Below are positions 51,468-60,786 of a stretch of 64,000 bases of DNA, in pieces. How positions within the stretch are numbered: position 1 is the stretch's first letter; each line of letters opens with the position of its first letter. A model generated the notes under the pieces. That model saw only the letters and a list, made by a program, of their open reading frames with translations. It did not search any database and had not been told where the DNA came from. Position numbers and translations under genes: made by a program. The stretch comes from Syntrophomonas sp. (GTDB lineage Bacteria; Bacillota; Syntrophomonadia; Syntrophomonadales; Syntrophomonadaceae), in contig JAENYG010000010.1 of the NCBI GenBank assembly GCA_016841875.1, positions 53,334-117,333 on the forward strand, written 5' to 3'.

Positions 51468-52646
51468 CTAAATCTCAGCACTCAATTCTGCTTCGGTGAG
51501 ATAACACGCCGGGTCTTCAGCCCAGATGTCCCCATAGACTGCTCGGGCCCTGATCCTACAGCCGCTGCACAAAGACTTATAATTGCATGCTCCACATTTA
51601 CCGGTCACATGCTTTTCCTTCTCCCTGAGTTTAACCATCAGCTCATCATCAGATGTCCATATTTGGCTAAATGGTTTATCCCTGATATTACCTATGGTAT
51701 AGTCCTGCCAGAATTGACAGGGATGAACATTTCCGCGCGGGTCTACATTGGCAAATTTGGTGCCAGCGGAACAACCACCATGCATTTTCAAAAGGTTAAT
51801 TACTTCTTCTGCCCTCTGGGGGTCGTGTTTCTTAATATAATTCAGCAGATAAATACCATCGGCATGGTTATCGGTAGTCAATATTTCCACTTCAATACCT
51901 TTTTGGTGTAATTCCAGGGTTTTCCTGCCTACATAATCCAGGATATCACGTTTTTCCCGGGTAGTAGTATCCATTGCTGCCATTTCTGCACCTCTGCCCG
52001 CATAGACCAGATGATACATACAAAAACGTGGTATATTTTCTTTTTCCAGAATATCCAGAACTTCCGGAAGATCATCTTGATTATACTTATTAACAGTAAA
52101 CCTTACACCAGTTTTGACTCCATTGTCTTTGCAGGCCCTTACGCCCCGCAAAGCCATATCAAATGCCCCATCCAGGTTACGGAACTCATCATGCGTCTTC
52201 CGCCCGCCATCAATACTGATTCCTACATACTGAAAACCGGCGTCTCTAATTTTTCTGGCTGCTTCATCATCAATCAAAGTGCCATTGCTGGAGATAACAG
52301 GCCTTAATCCCTGTTCCACTGCCAGTGCCCCCAGTTCAAACAGGTCTTTGCGAATAAGTGGTTCCCCGCCCGAAAATAGTAAAACCGGTGCTTTCATCTG
52401 GCCCAGGTCGTAAATAAAATTCCTGGCCTCTTCAGTGCTCAGCTCATTTTGATAGCTGCGATCTTCTGCTTCTATATAACAGTGTTTGCATCTAAGATTG
52501 CAGCGGTTAGTCATATTCCATACTACCAGAGGCCGGTTGACATCAGAAAACTGCAGCAATTGCGGCGGTATATTACCTTCCCCACTGTATTTAATAACAT
52601 CCGATACGGTAGCAGTTCCGCAAAGTAGTTTAGTACATCCTATCAT
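51468..52646 (-). CDS. ahbC: Radical SAM 12,18-didecarboxysiroheme deacetylase-type AhbC (NirJ1-like)
   Basis: 392 aa. CNLRCKHC radical-SAM motif at about residue 49, FSGGEPLIRKDL, and a SPASM-like tail (GGCSAGTKFANVDPRGNVHPC, CGACNYKSLCSGCRIRA). The N-terminal extension MIGCTKLLCGTATVSDVIKY is diagnostic of AhbC/NirJ1. It removes the acetate side chains of didecarboxysiroheme to give iron-coproporphyrin III. It shares one base with the stop of cobA-hemD. Confidence 0.92.
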   Translation of the reverse strand: MIGCTKLLCGTATVSDVIKYSGEGNIPPQLLQFSDVNRPLVVWNMTNRCNLRCKHCYIEAEDRSYQNELSTEEARNFIYDLGQMKAPVLLFSGGEPLIRKDLFELGALAVEQGLRPVISSNGTLIDDEAARKIRDAGFQYVGISIDGGRKTHDEFRNLDGAFDMALRGVRACKDNGVKTGVRFTVNKYNQDDLPEVLDILEKENIPRFCMYHLVYAGRGAEMAAMDTTTREKRDILDYVGRKTLELHQKGIEVEILTTDNHADGIYLLNYIKKHDPQRAEEVINLLKMHGGCSAGTKFANVDPRGNVHPCQFWQDYTIGNIRDKPFSQIWTSDDELMVKLREKEKHVTGKCGACNYKSLCSGCRIRARAVYGDIWAEDPACYLTEAELSAEI

Positions 52647-54187
52647 TAATTGTTCGCTCCCCCCTGATGGTCCTCAGCATCATTTAGAATAGCCTGGACC
52701 AGTCCATCGATAGTATATTTTTCAGCAACTATTTTTACTTCAAAACCAAGTTCTCTAGCTTTATCAGCTGTTATTGGACCTATACATGCGATTTTAATTT
52801 GGTTGTCCAGTCTGGCGATATTCTCCGCACCCATTATTTCAACAAAATTAGTAACGGTAGAAGAACTGGTGAAAGTCAGATAATCCACTTTACCATTGAT
52901 TATTTTATCAGGAATATCAGCATTTTTACCAGCTGCCAGGGCCGCACTATATATGTTTATTTCATCAACCTGCAGCCCCCGTTTTCTCAGGGTTTCCGGC
53001 AATATTTCCCGGGCTCCCCTGGCGCGGGGCATTAAAACCCTCTCTCCTTGGGAAATTATCCCCTCCAATGCTTCTAAAACACCTTCTGCCCGATATTCGT
53101 CAGGCATAACTAGAACCTTCAAACCCCAATCTTCCAGTCTTTTACGGGTAGCCGGACCTATTGCGCACAATTTTGATCCGTGTAAATCGCGAATATCAAT
53201 ATTATTTAATTTCATCTGTTCGAAAAATATTTCTACTGCATTTACACTGGTAAAAATTATCCAATGATAATCCTGTATCTGCCTGAATGCGTTTGTCAGT
53301 TGACTCAAATCAGATTCTGGTACAATTTCTATAGTAGGAAACTCCAGCGGGGCACCTCCCAATTCCCTTATTTTTCGAACTAAGACACTGGCCTGTTCTC
53401 TTGACCTGGTAACAACTATCTTTTTCCCCCACAATGGTTTATTCTCCAACCAGCTCAATTTATTCCGTATTTCGACTACCTCACCTACCACTATTACGGC
53501 CGGAGGTTGAAAATCAGCATCTTGTACTCGCTGCACTATATTTTCCAGAGTACCAGTTAGAACTTCCTGTTCCGGAAGCGTACCCCAACGAATCAAAGCT
53601 ACTGGCGTAGCTGATTCCCTTCCATTTTCCATCAATCGGGAGCAAATATAATCAAGATTTTCTACCCCCATTAAGAATACCAGTGTTCCAATTCCGGTTG
53701 CAATCTTATCCCATTTAATGGAGCTATCTGTTTTACCCGGTTTTTCATGACCCGTTATTACTGCAAAACTAGAGGTAGCATCACGATGGGTCACCGGTAT
53801 GCCGGCATAAGCGGGAACAGCTATAGCAGAGGTAATACCAGGGACTACTTCATACTCAAAACCCTGTTCTCTAATATAGACCGCTTCTTCCCCACCTCTC
53901 CCGTACAGAAAGGGATCTCCTCCCTTTAGACGCACCACCCGCTTACCTTCCCGTGCTTTTTCTACCAGCAAGGCATTAATTTCATCCTGAGATAAGGCGT
54001 GTCGTCCTGACTCTTTCCCTACATATATAAATTCCGCTTCCCGGGGTGCGTAGGATAATATTTCATCTCCTACCAGACGATCAAATATTACTACATCAGC
54101 CTGCTCCAGCAGCAATTTTCCTTTAAGAGTAAATAATCCCGGATCACCCGGTCCTGCCCCAATTAGATAAATGATTCCTTTGCTCAT
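52646..54187 (-). CDS. cobA-hemD: Fused uroporphyrinogen-III C-methyltransferase / uroporphyrinogen-III synthase
   Basis: 513 aa. Residues 1-245 are the SAM uroporphyrinogen-III methyltransferase (YLIGAGPGDPGLFTLKG, RLKGGDPFLYGRGGEE, GITSAIAVPAYAGIPVTHRD), yielding precorrin-2. Residues 255-505 are uroporphyrinogen-III synthase HemD (VTRSREQASVLVRKIRELG ... FTSSSTVTNFVE). Common fusion in Firmicutes. It directs uroporphyrinogen to siroheme and hence to haem by the Ahb route. It overlaps hemC by 4 nt. Confidence 0.96.
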   Translation of the reverse strand: MSKGIIYLIGAGPGDPGLFTLKGKLLLEQADVVIFDRLVGDEILSYAPREAEFIYVGKESGRHALSQDEINALLVEKAREGKRVVRLKGGDPFLYGRGGEEAVYIREQGFEYEVVPGITSAIAVPAYAGIPVTHRDATSSFAVITGHEKPGKTDSSIKWDKIATGIGTLVFLMGVENLDYICSRLMENGRESATPVALIRWGTLPEQEVLTGTLENIVQRVQDADFQPPAVIVVGEVVEIRNKLSWLENKPLWGKKIVVTRSREQASVLVRKIRELGGAPLEFPTIEIVPESDLSQLTNAFRQIQDYHWIIFTSVNAVEIFFEQMKLNNIDIRDLHGSKLCAIGPATRKRLEDWGLKVLVMPDEYRAEGVLEALEGIISQGERVLMPRARGAREILPETLRKRGLQVDEINIYSAALAAGKNADIPDKIINGKVDYLTFTSSSTVTNFVEIMGAENIARLDNQIKIACIGPITADKARELGFEVKIVAEKYTIDGLVQAILNDAEDHQGGANN

Positions 54188-55125
54188 TCACTTGCTCCTA
54201 TTTGTTTTATGCTATCCAGTATTCTCCCTGCTCCAGAATCAAGCAAGCGCCGACCCAGATTTTGTCCCAACTGAGCTGGCTGATCCTTGCTGCCCACCAT
54301 TTCTGAATACAAAATATCGTGGCCATCGAGGGAGGCTACCAGCCCTTTAAGTACCAGAGAGTTGCCTCTGATAACCGCTACAGCTGCTATTGGCACCTGG
54401 CATCCCCCTTCCAGTGCTGCCAGGAAACTTCTTTCTGCTTCCACTTGTATTCTGGTCCGATCATCATTGATCATTTGAATAATATTCAATACTTCTGGAT
54501 CTACAGCCCGCATTTCAATAGCTATGGCCCCCTGCCCTGCAGCCGGCATTAACAGATCATAGCTTAAATATTCGCTAATCAGGCTTTCATGGCCCAGTCT
54601 TTTTACACCTGCATAGGCCAGAATAATACCATCCAGGCCCTCTTCTCTCATTTTCCTGATGCGAGTTTCCACATTGCCCCGCAGGTCTACTACTTGAATA
54701 TCTGGGCGTATATGCTTTATCTGAGCCTTCCTCCGCAGGCTGGAGGTACCTAACACAGCTCCATCCGGCAAATCTATAAGCCGACCCTTGATATCTGATA
54801 TTAAAACATCCTGTGGATTTTCCCTGGGCAGCACTGCCCCAATACAAAGTCCCTCCTCGATCTGGGATGGCAGGTCTTTCATACTGTGAACCGCTATATC
54901 GATGCTTCCTTCGAGAAGCTCTTTTTCAATTTCCCTGGTAAACAGCCCTTTATCGCCTATTTTAGACAGGGCTACATCCAGGATTTTGTCCCCGGTGGTT
55001 TTTATTACATGAATTTCTACTTGAAGATTGGGAATAGCTGCCGCTAAAGAGTTCTTTACATGCTCGGCCTGCCAAAGGGCCAGCTTACTACCCCTGGTGC
55101 CTAGTCTTAACGTCTCCAATATCAC
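54184..55125 (-). CDS. hemC: Porphobilinogen deaminase (hydroxymethylbilane synthase)
   Basis: 313 aa. LRLGTRGSKLALWQAEHVK opening, the DLRGNVETRIRK substrate-binding motif, and the dipyrromethane-cofactor cysteine in LEGGCQVPIAA. Overlaps the end of hemA by 38 nt, so the exact start is uncertain: GTG at 55125 or the TTG two codons later, both near GGGGGAAA. Confidence 0.96.
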   Translation of the reverse strand: MILETLRLGTRGSKLALWQAEHVKNSLAAAIPNLQVEIHVIKTTGDKILDVALSKIGDKGLFTREIEKELLEGSIDIAVHSMKDLPSQIEEGLCIGAVLPRENPQDVLISDIKGRLIDLPDGAVLGTSSLRRKAQIKHIRPDIQVVDLRGNVETRIRKMREEGLDGIILAYAGVKRLGHESLISEYLSYDLLMPAAGQGAIAIEMRAVDPEVLNIIQMINDDRTRIQVEAERSFLAALEGGCQVPIAAVAVIRGNSLVLKGLVASLDGHDILYSEMVGSKDQPAQLGQNLGRRLLDSGAGRILDSIKQIGASE

Positions 55126-56398
55126 TTTCCCCCATCTCTAACTGCAAATCAAACAACTTTTTGCTCACCTCAGCATACAAGTGTCCCTGATTGCTGCAGG
55201 CCATTTCTTTTAAGTTTACTACCGGATCATGCAGGAGCTGGTTGATAATATTGTTGGCCATGGTAGATATTACTTTTCTTTCGTAGTCGCTTGCATCCAA
55301 GCGGTTAAATACTTTTTTCAATTCACGGTTTTTAATGGTCTCGCCTTTCTGTTTTAACGCAGAAATGACCGGCACTACATATAAAGCAGCCAGCCATTCA
55401 TTGAATTTTTCCAGCTCTTGGGCAATAATATTCTCGGCTTGGCGAGAGGCCTTTTTGCGTTCAAGATGATTTTCATCAATTACATTCTGCAAATCATCGA
55501 TATCATAAATTTGTACGCCTTCTATAGTCTTTAAAGCAGGCTCTATATCACGCGGAACCGCAATATCTATCATTATTATTCTCTGCCCATTTCGGGATTT
55601 TAAAATATTACCACAGTTCTCCACACTCAGCACATAATGACTGGCAGAAGTACAGCTGATTACGATATCAGCTCTGTTCAATTCGGCAGGCAGCATATCA
55701 AAACCAACCGCCCTTCCAGAGAAAAGTTCAGCCATAGCTGCCGCCTTTTCATAAGACCGGTTAGATACAATTACTGAGCTTAACCCGTACTCCATAAGGT
55801 AACGGGTAGTCAATTCACTCATCTCTCCAGCACCAACTACAACAACGCTTCTGCCCTGAAGGTTTCCCAGTTCGCTGCGTGCCAGTTCTACCGCAGCCGA
55901 ACTAACTGAGATCGGATGTTTATCTATGTCAGTTTCAGTTCTTACTCGCTTGCCAACACTTATAGCCTGCTGAAACAAAGCATTCAAAACCCCATCCGAA
56001 GCCCCTTCGTCAACAGCTGTTTTGTAGGCCTCTTTAACCTGGGCTAGAATCTGTGATTCTCCCAGTATCATGGAATCAAGCCCTGATGCAACCCGGAACA
56101 GATTCATAATAGCATCATAACAGTTCGGCTTGTACACAAATTGGTCGAGCTCTTCCGGATCCAGCCGGGAAAATCTTACCGTAAAATCGTATAGTGCCTG
56201 CATACCTTTTTCAATATCCCGAGCAGTTGCATAAACCTCAGTACGGTTGCAGGTAGCGAGAATGACTGCTCCTTCAATATCTTCCATTTGCTTTAGATAT
56301 TTATATGCTTTATTCATAACGCCTCCAGTAACCGCTAATTTTTCGCGTATCTCAACTGGAGCCGTCCTGTGGTTTAATCCAACCAGTAAGACATACAT
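55088..56398 (-). CDS. hemA: Glutamyl-tRNA reductase
   Basis: 436 aa. Starts VLLVGLNHRTAPVEIREKLA; the catalytic cysteine is in ILATCNRTEVYA; SMILGESQILAQVKEAYKTA; the NADPH-binding VVVVGAGEMSELTTRYL; VNALFQQAISVGKRVR-like dimer region. First step of the C5 route to 5-aminolevulinate. Overlaps sirC by 25 nt. Confidence 0.97.
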   Translation of the reverse strand: MYVLLVGLNHRTAPVEIREKLAVTGGVMNKAYKYLKQMEDIEGAVILATCNRTEVYATARDIEKGMQALYDFTVRFSRLDPEELDQFVYKPNCYDAIMNLFRVASGLDSMILGESQILAQVKEAYKTAVDEGASDGVLNALFQQAISVGKRVRTETDIDKHPISVSSAAVELARSELGNLQGRSVVVVGAGEMSELTTRYLMEYGLSSVIVSNRSYEKAAAMAELFSGRAVGFDMLPAELNRADIVISCTSASHYVLSVENCGNILKSRNGQRIIMIDIAVPRDIEPALKTIEGVQIYDIDDLQNVIDENHLERKKASRQAENIIAQELEKFNEWLAALYVVPVISALKQKGETIKNRELKKVFNRLDASDYERKVISTMANNIINQLLHDPVVNLKEMACSNQGHLYAEVSKKLFDLQLEMGESDIGDVKTRHQG

Positions 56399-57015
56399 TT
56401 CTTAACCTTCTCCCTAGCCCTTTCTTTTTCCCCCACCTTGAGTAAATCTAGAATGTCTGAATAAACCAGTTCTTCAAATATCTTTTTCCGGATTTCAATA
56501 TCCTTAATATGGTCTTTAACTAATTCTCTCTGCTCTCCGAGCATATCAACAAATTCACCGTATTCAGGAGTAATGATTCCTTCCAATTCGCTGCGCAGCC
56601 GGCGCGCAAATGCCGGGCTCTTCCCCCCGGTGGAAATAGCCAGCACCAGTGAATTACGCCTTACTATAGAAGGAACATAAAAATCGCAATGGGGCGGATC
56701 ATCGACTGCATTGACCATAATACCGCGTTCACGGCACATCGTACTTACCTGCTCGTTTATCTTGTTATCATCGGTGGCCACAAAGACCATGAAACTGTCT
56801 TCCAGGTCCTGCGGCTCAAATTCTCGTTTATACAATTCTATAAGCTCTTTATCCGCCCATCTTTCGATATTCTCTTCTACCTGCGGGCCTACCACCCTTA
56901 TCAGACATCCATAATAAAGAAGGTTGTCAATTTTCCGTTCAGCAACCTTTCCTCCCCCGATTACCAGGCATTTTTTATTATTTAAATCAATGTAAACAGG
57001 ATATAAATTCGCCAT
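56374..57015 (-). CDS. sirC: Precorrin-2 dehydrogenase (possible sirohydrochlorin ferrochelatase)
   Basis: 213 aa from ATG 57013-57015, after GGGGG; the frame reaches 57063 but those codons lack a ribosome-binding site. LYPVYIDLNNKKCLVIGGGKVAERKI is the NAD-binding opening of the CysG-N/Met8p/SirC family. The segment VNAVDDPPHCDFYVPSIVRRNSLVLAISTGGKSPAFARRLR keeps the Asp of the dual-function enzymes, so it may also insert iron; no separate SirB/CbiX chelatase is in the operon. First gene of the haem operon. Confidence 0.9.
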   Translation of the reverse strand: MANLYPVYIDLNNKKCLVIGGGKVAERKIDNLLYYGCLIRVVGPQVEENIERWADKELIELYKREFEPQDLEDSFMVFVATDDNKINEQVSTMCRERGIMVNAVDDPPHCDFYVPSIVRRNSLVLAISTGGKSPAFARRLRSELEGIITPEYGEFVDMLGEQRELVKDHIKDIEIRKKIFEELVYSDILDLLKVGEKERAREKVKKCMSYWLD

Positions 57016-57033
57016 CACTGCCCCCGGACTTAT

Positions 57034-57058
57034 GAAAAAAAGGCCTGAAACCAGACCT
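57034..57058 (-). terminator. Terminator after tatA
   Basis: Stem AGGTCTG / CAGGCCT (57052-57058 with 57041-57047; one G-U pair), 4-nt loop, seven U on the minus strand. It lies 10 nt beyond tatA and about 20 nt before sirC, so the haem operon needs its own promoter or readthrough. Confidence 0.8.
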
Positions 57059-57067
57059 ATCAATCAA

Positions 57068-57250
57068 TTATTCATCCTTCTTCTCTTCTAGTTCTTCAAG
57101 ATCTTCGTCTTTTGCTTTTCTGAAGTTTTGCAAGGCCTTTCCTACGGATTGACCAACCTGCGGCAGTTTCCCTGGACCCACAACGATCAGTACAATGACT
57201 AAAATGAGGGCCAGTTCCCATGGGCCGAAGTTCCCAATTAAGCCGAACAA
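57068..57250 (-). CDS. tatA: Twin-arginine translocase TatA
   Basis: 60 aa. One N-terminal membrane helix (NFGPWELALILVIVLIVVGPGKLPQVG) followed by an amphipathic helix (SVGKALQNFRKAKD) and an acidic tail: the TatA layout, with the FGPWEL and GPxKLP motifs. It forms the export channel for folded proteins with TatC. Located about 170 nt downstream of tatC. Confidence 0.95.
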   Translation of the reverse strand: MFGLIGNFGPWELALILVIVLIVVGPGKLPQVGQSVGKALQNFRKAKDEDLEELEEKKDE

Positions 57251-57419
57251 GGCATTCCCCTCCTTTACTTCGAATGTTTCGGCGTCTATATGTTATATGA
57301 CTGATATGCTTAGTTTTTTATTTGATTACCTTCCCCATATATATTGCTATTATGACAAAAAGGCCTTCTTTTGTAAAGAATTTAGACCCGATCCCTAACT
57401 GGCCATACAGCAGTGATAA

Positions 57420-58214
57420 TTATTTTACATCATCACTTTCACCATTATTTTCTCCATTGTTTTCCTCAGCTTCTCTGGCGGCCCGTTTTTTTCTGCCTGC
57501 CCATTTCGATATCCATATACTAATCTCAAATAAGAGGTATACCGGCCCGGCCATCATCATCTGAGATACCGGGTCTGGACCAGGAGTCAGGGCAGCCGCC
57601 AGGATCACTATGATCAACAAAGCATATTTACGGTTGTGGGCCAACATTTCATATCTTATTACACCTATTATGGTCAGAAAATAGACAACTACCGGCAGTT
57701 CAAAAACAATCCCAAAGGGGATCGTAAATGCCAGCACGAAGGCAACGTACTGGTCTACTTTAAACATGGTCTCCAGGGTATCCCCGGCAATATAGATAAA
57801 GAACTTCAAAACCAGATGCAATATACCAAAATACGAAAACAGAACCCCTCCCGCAAAAAGAAGCATACTTACCGGCAGCAATACATATATATACTTTCTT
57901 TCCGAAGGATACAGGGCCGGTTTGAAAAAACTCCAGAAGGACCATAGAACAATGGGGGAAGCTATGATAAAGCCAGAAAGGAAAGCCAGCTTTAACTTAA
58001 CAAAAAATGCTTCTGTGACCCCGGTGACCACAAGATTCTCGTCCAGGCTGGTCAAAGGCGAGGTAATTATGGCCAGGATCTGTTCATTAAAGGAAAACGA
58101 AGCAACCGCCGCAACAATTATTGCTATTATACTAATTATTAACGCTTTGCGCAGATCTTCCAAATGCTGTAAAATAGTCTGCTTGTCTTCTGGTGATAAA
58201 TCTCTGAATGCCAC
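57420..58214 (-). CDS. tatC: Twin-arginine translocase TatC
   Basis: 264 aa, six membrane helices. Motifs: HLEDLRKALIISI at the N-terminus, SPIVLWSFWSFFKPALYPSERKY, FGIVFELPVVVYFL, and ALTPGPDPVSQMMMAGPVYLLFEISIW. The N-terminal Glu recognises the twin-arginine signal. The Arg/Lys-rich tail (KKRAAREAEENNGEN) is cytoplasmic. Confidence 0.96.
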   Translation of the reverse strand: MAFRDLSPEDKQTILQHLEDLRKALIISIIAIIVAAVASFSFNEQILAIITSPLTSLDENLVVTGVTEAFFVKLKLAFLSGFIIASPIVLWSFWSFFKPALYPSERKYIYVLLPVSMLLFAGGVLFSYFGILHLVLKFFIYIAGDTLETMFKVDQYVAFVLAFTIPFGIVFELPVVVYFLTIIGVIRYEMLAHNRKYALLIIVILAAALTPGPDPVSQMMMAGPVYLLFEISIWISKWAGRKKRAAREAEENNGENNGESDDVK

Positions 58215-58264
58215 AAGTTTCCCCCCAAAATAACCTGATTCCAGGCTGCTTATTAATTCTTGAG

Positions 58265-59233
58265 CTAATACTCACGGGCTGACATAAAATCTGCTATTTC
58301 ATATAAGGTCTCTTTTACCGGTTTATCTGGTAGATAATTCAGCTGTTTTCTGGCTTTACGAGCAAAATGTTCGGTAACAAAATAAGCATAATCAATTCCA
58401 TCTGAATCAATAATAATCTCCAATATCTGTTCAGAATTTGCGGCACAACTGGCAGGAGAAGCTAATAATCTTTTTAATTCCTGCTTATGAGGGCTGTGAT
58501 GCAAAGCATATATAGCAGGCAGGGTAATAACTCCCTGCTTAACATCGCTGCCGGTAGGTTTGCCCAATACATCCTCATCTGCCACAAAATCCAGGATATC
58601 GTCGGTTACCTGAAATGCCATCCCCAGATAATATCCATAATGCTCCAGGGCTCTGACCTGTTCCTGGGAGGCATTGCCAATCATGGCACCAAGCTTGCAG
58701 CTTACAGATATTAATAGTGCCGTTTTACGTTCTATCCTGCGCAAATAGTTCTTAAGCCCCACATTTACGTTATAAGAACTCATCATCTGATATATTTCGC
58801 CTTCACAAATCCTCATACTAGCATCAGCCAGCACCTCAAGAATATCTTTTCTATCATAGGAAGAACTTAAGGCCAGGGCACGAGCTAAAATATAATTTCC
58901 TGCATTGATAGAAACACGATTTCCCCACTCATGTTTTACGGTATAAGTGCCCCTGCGCAGATTAGAATTGTCTATTACATCATCATGAACCAATGAAGCC
59001 AAATGGATCAGCTCCAGGGCAGTGGCCAGAGTGATGACACCATCCAGGCTATTCATGAAACATCTGGCTGCCAGCAATACGAAGGCCGGCCTTATTCGTT
59101 TCCCGCCCGCCTTAACTAAATGCATAGAAGCCTGGTTTAAAACATCAACTTCAGAATTTATATTTTGACTTAAATTGTATTCCACCATTTCCAGTTCCCT
59201 GGCAATAGGATTGAACATTTGTTTATGCTGCAT
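58265..59233 (-). CDS. hepT: Polyprenyl diphosphate synthase (heptaprenyl type, catalytic component)
   Basis: 322 aa. First Asp-rich motif HLASLVHDDVIDNSNLRRG, second FQVTDDILDF, GKRIRPAFVLLAAR, KTALLISVSCKLG: a complete trans-isoprenyl synthase. It elongates farnesyl or geranyl diphosphate with IPP into the menaquinone side chain; chain length cannot be read reliably. It is last in the ubiD-ubiA-ubiX group. The likely accessory subunit is the degenerate homologue at 62338-63084. Confidence 0.92.
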   Translation of the reverse strand: MQHKQMFNPIARELEMVEYNLSQNINSEVDVLNQASMHLVKAGGKRIRPAFVLLAARCFMNSLDGVITLATALELIHLASLVHDDVIDNSNLRRGTYTVKHEWGNRVSINAGNYILARALALSSSYDRKDILEVLADASMRICEGEIYQMMSSYNVNVGLKNYLRRIERKTALLISVSCKLGAMIGNASQEQVRALEHYGYYLGMAFQVTDDILDFVADEDVLGKPTGSDVKQGVITLPAIYALHHSPHKQELKRLLASPASCAANSEQILEIIIDSDGIDYAYFVTEHFARKARKQLNYLPDKPVKETLYEIADFMSAREY

Positions 59234-59318
59234 GGTTTCCCTCTCTAATGCGAATTAACATTCATATTATATAGCTAATTCTAACAGATTCCAATCAATT
59301 CTTATTTTCCTGCTTGTT

Positions 59319-59900
59319 TTACTCATATCTGGTAAAAATATTATGGGATATATTTAATGAATCCATTACCTTACCTACTATAAAATTGACCATATCTTCT
59401 ACAGTCTCCGGCTTATGATAGAAGGCAGGCATAGCAGGAATAATGTGTATACCCAGATCAGATAGGCTTAACATATTACGCAGGTGGATTGAATTTAATG
59501 GAGTTTCCCGGGGCACCAGTATCAATCGCCGCTTTTCTTTCAACATTACATCTGCCGTTCTTTCCATTAAATTTCTAGCACTTCCTACTGCTATTCCTGA
59601 AACACAGGCCATACTACAAGGAATTATTACCATAGCATCTGTAATAAATGAACCGCTGGCCAATGGAGCAGCAATATCATTATTATCATAAAAATACATA
59701 TTTCCCGCTGGCAGATATTTTCTAAAGGTCTTTTCAATCGAGTCAGTTAAGTCCCAACCTAATTCATGCTTAATCACTAGCAAGGCTGGTTCACTCACCA
59801 GTACATGCAGTTCATTATCCCGCACCAGTAATTCCCTCAGCAATTTGATAGCGTAAGCTGCCCCGCTGGCACCGCTTATAGCTATAATATACTTCCCCAA
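59319..59900 (-). CDS. ubiX: Flavin prenyltransferase UbiX
   Basis: 193 aa. IIAISGASGAAYAIKLLREL opening, SGSFITDAMVIIPCSMACVSGIAVGSARNLMERTADVMLKEKRRLILVPRETPLN. Makes the prenylated FMN cofactor required by UbiD. It lies between ubiA and hepT in the quinone gene group. Confidence 0.95.
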   Translation of the reverse strand: MGKYIIAISGASGAAYAIKLLRELLVRDNELHVLVSEPALLVIKHELGWDLTDSIEKTFRKYLPAGNMYFYDNNDIAAPLASGSFITDAMVIIPCSMACVSGIAVGSARNLMERTADVMLKEKRRLILVPRETPLNSIHLRNMLSLSDLGIHIIPAMPAFYHKPETVEDMVNFIVGKVMDSLNISHNIFTRYE

Positions 59901-59931
59901 TTTTATCCCCCATGTTCACTCTTAATAAAGT

Positions 59932-60786
59932 TTATATTAGTATGTCCATTAGCGTAGTTGCAAATATAATAAGTCCAACATAATGATTTATCTTGAAAGA
60001 TGCAAAGTTAACCCGACTCAAATTTCCCGGTTTAACGATTATATGTTCATAGGTGAGTATAACGGCAGCAAAAACTACGCCCAGGTAATAGTAGGCACCC
60101 AGACCCATAATTATCCCATTGGCAAACAAAAATAACAGCGTAAAAAAATGAAATATAGCAGAAAATCTCAAGGCACCTATTTCGCCAAAACGAGCCGGTA
60201 TAGAATAAAGATGGTGGTTTCTGTCAAACTCAATATCCTGACAGGCGTACATGGTATCGAAACCAGCTATCCAGCATGCAACTGCCATGCCCAGTACCAT
60301 AGGATACCAATCGAAGGTGCCAGAGACTGCGATCCAGGCTCCGACTGTACCTGTTCCAATAGCAAGGCCTAATATCAGATGACACCACCAGGTTAACCGT
60401 TTGGTATAAGAATAGCCCCACAAGACTATCACAGCCAGCGGAGCAAGTTTCAAACAAAGCGGATTAAGTTTTGCTGCTGCGAAAAACAGCCAAAATAGGA
60501 AGAAGCCAACCGCTAACCAGATCAAAGATATGGATAACTGCCCTGATGGCAATATCCATCCAGAAGTGCGGGGATTGGTTTTATCGATGTGTCTGTCAAT
60601 CAGCCGATTCAAACAAAGCGCAGCAGTACGGGCTGATATCATAGCCACCGTAATCCACAATAGCTGGTAAAAGGCCGGTATGCCTCCAGCGGCTAAAAAA
60701 GCACCCAAATATGCAAATGGCAGTCCAAAAAGAGTATGGCTGAAGTCTATTAATTTAAAAAACTTACCTATTTTAGTCAATTCCAT
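59932..60786 (-). CDS. ubiA: UbiA-type prenyltransferase (menaquinone pathway)
   Basis: 284 aa, about eight membrane helices. The two Asp-rich motifs are NRLIDRHIDKTNPRT (NDxxDxxxD type) and YACQDIEFDRNHHLYSIPARFG. It prenylates an aromatic acid in the membrane, here probably the futalosine-route intermediate (MqnP role) since ubiD and ubiX accompany it. It overlaps ubiD by 14 nt. Confidence 0.9.
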   Translation of the reverse strand: MELTKIGKFFKLIDFSHTLFGLPFAYLGAFLAAGGIPAFYQLLWITVAMISARTAALCLNRLIDRHIDKTNPRTSGWILPSGQLSISLIWLAVGFFLFWLFFAAAKLNPLCLKLAPLAVIVLWGYSYTKRLTWWCHLILGLAIGTGTVGAWIAVSGTFDWYPMVLGMAVACWIAGFDTMYACQDIEFDRNHHLYSIPARFGEIGALRFSAIFHFFTLLFLFANGIIMGLGAYYYLGVVFAAVILTYEHIIVKPGNLSRVNFASFKINHYVGLIIFATTLMDILI

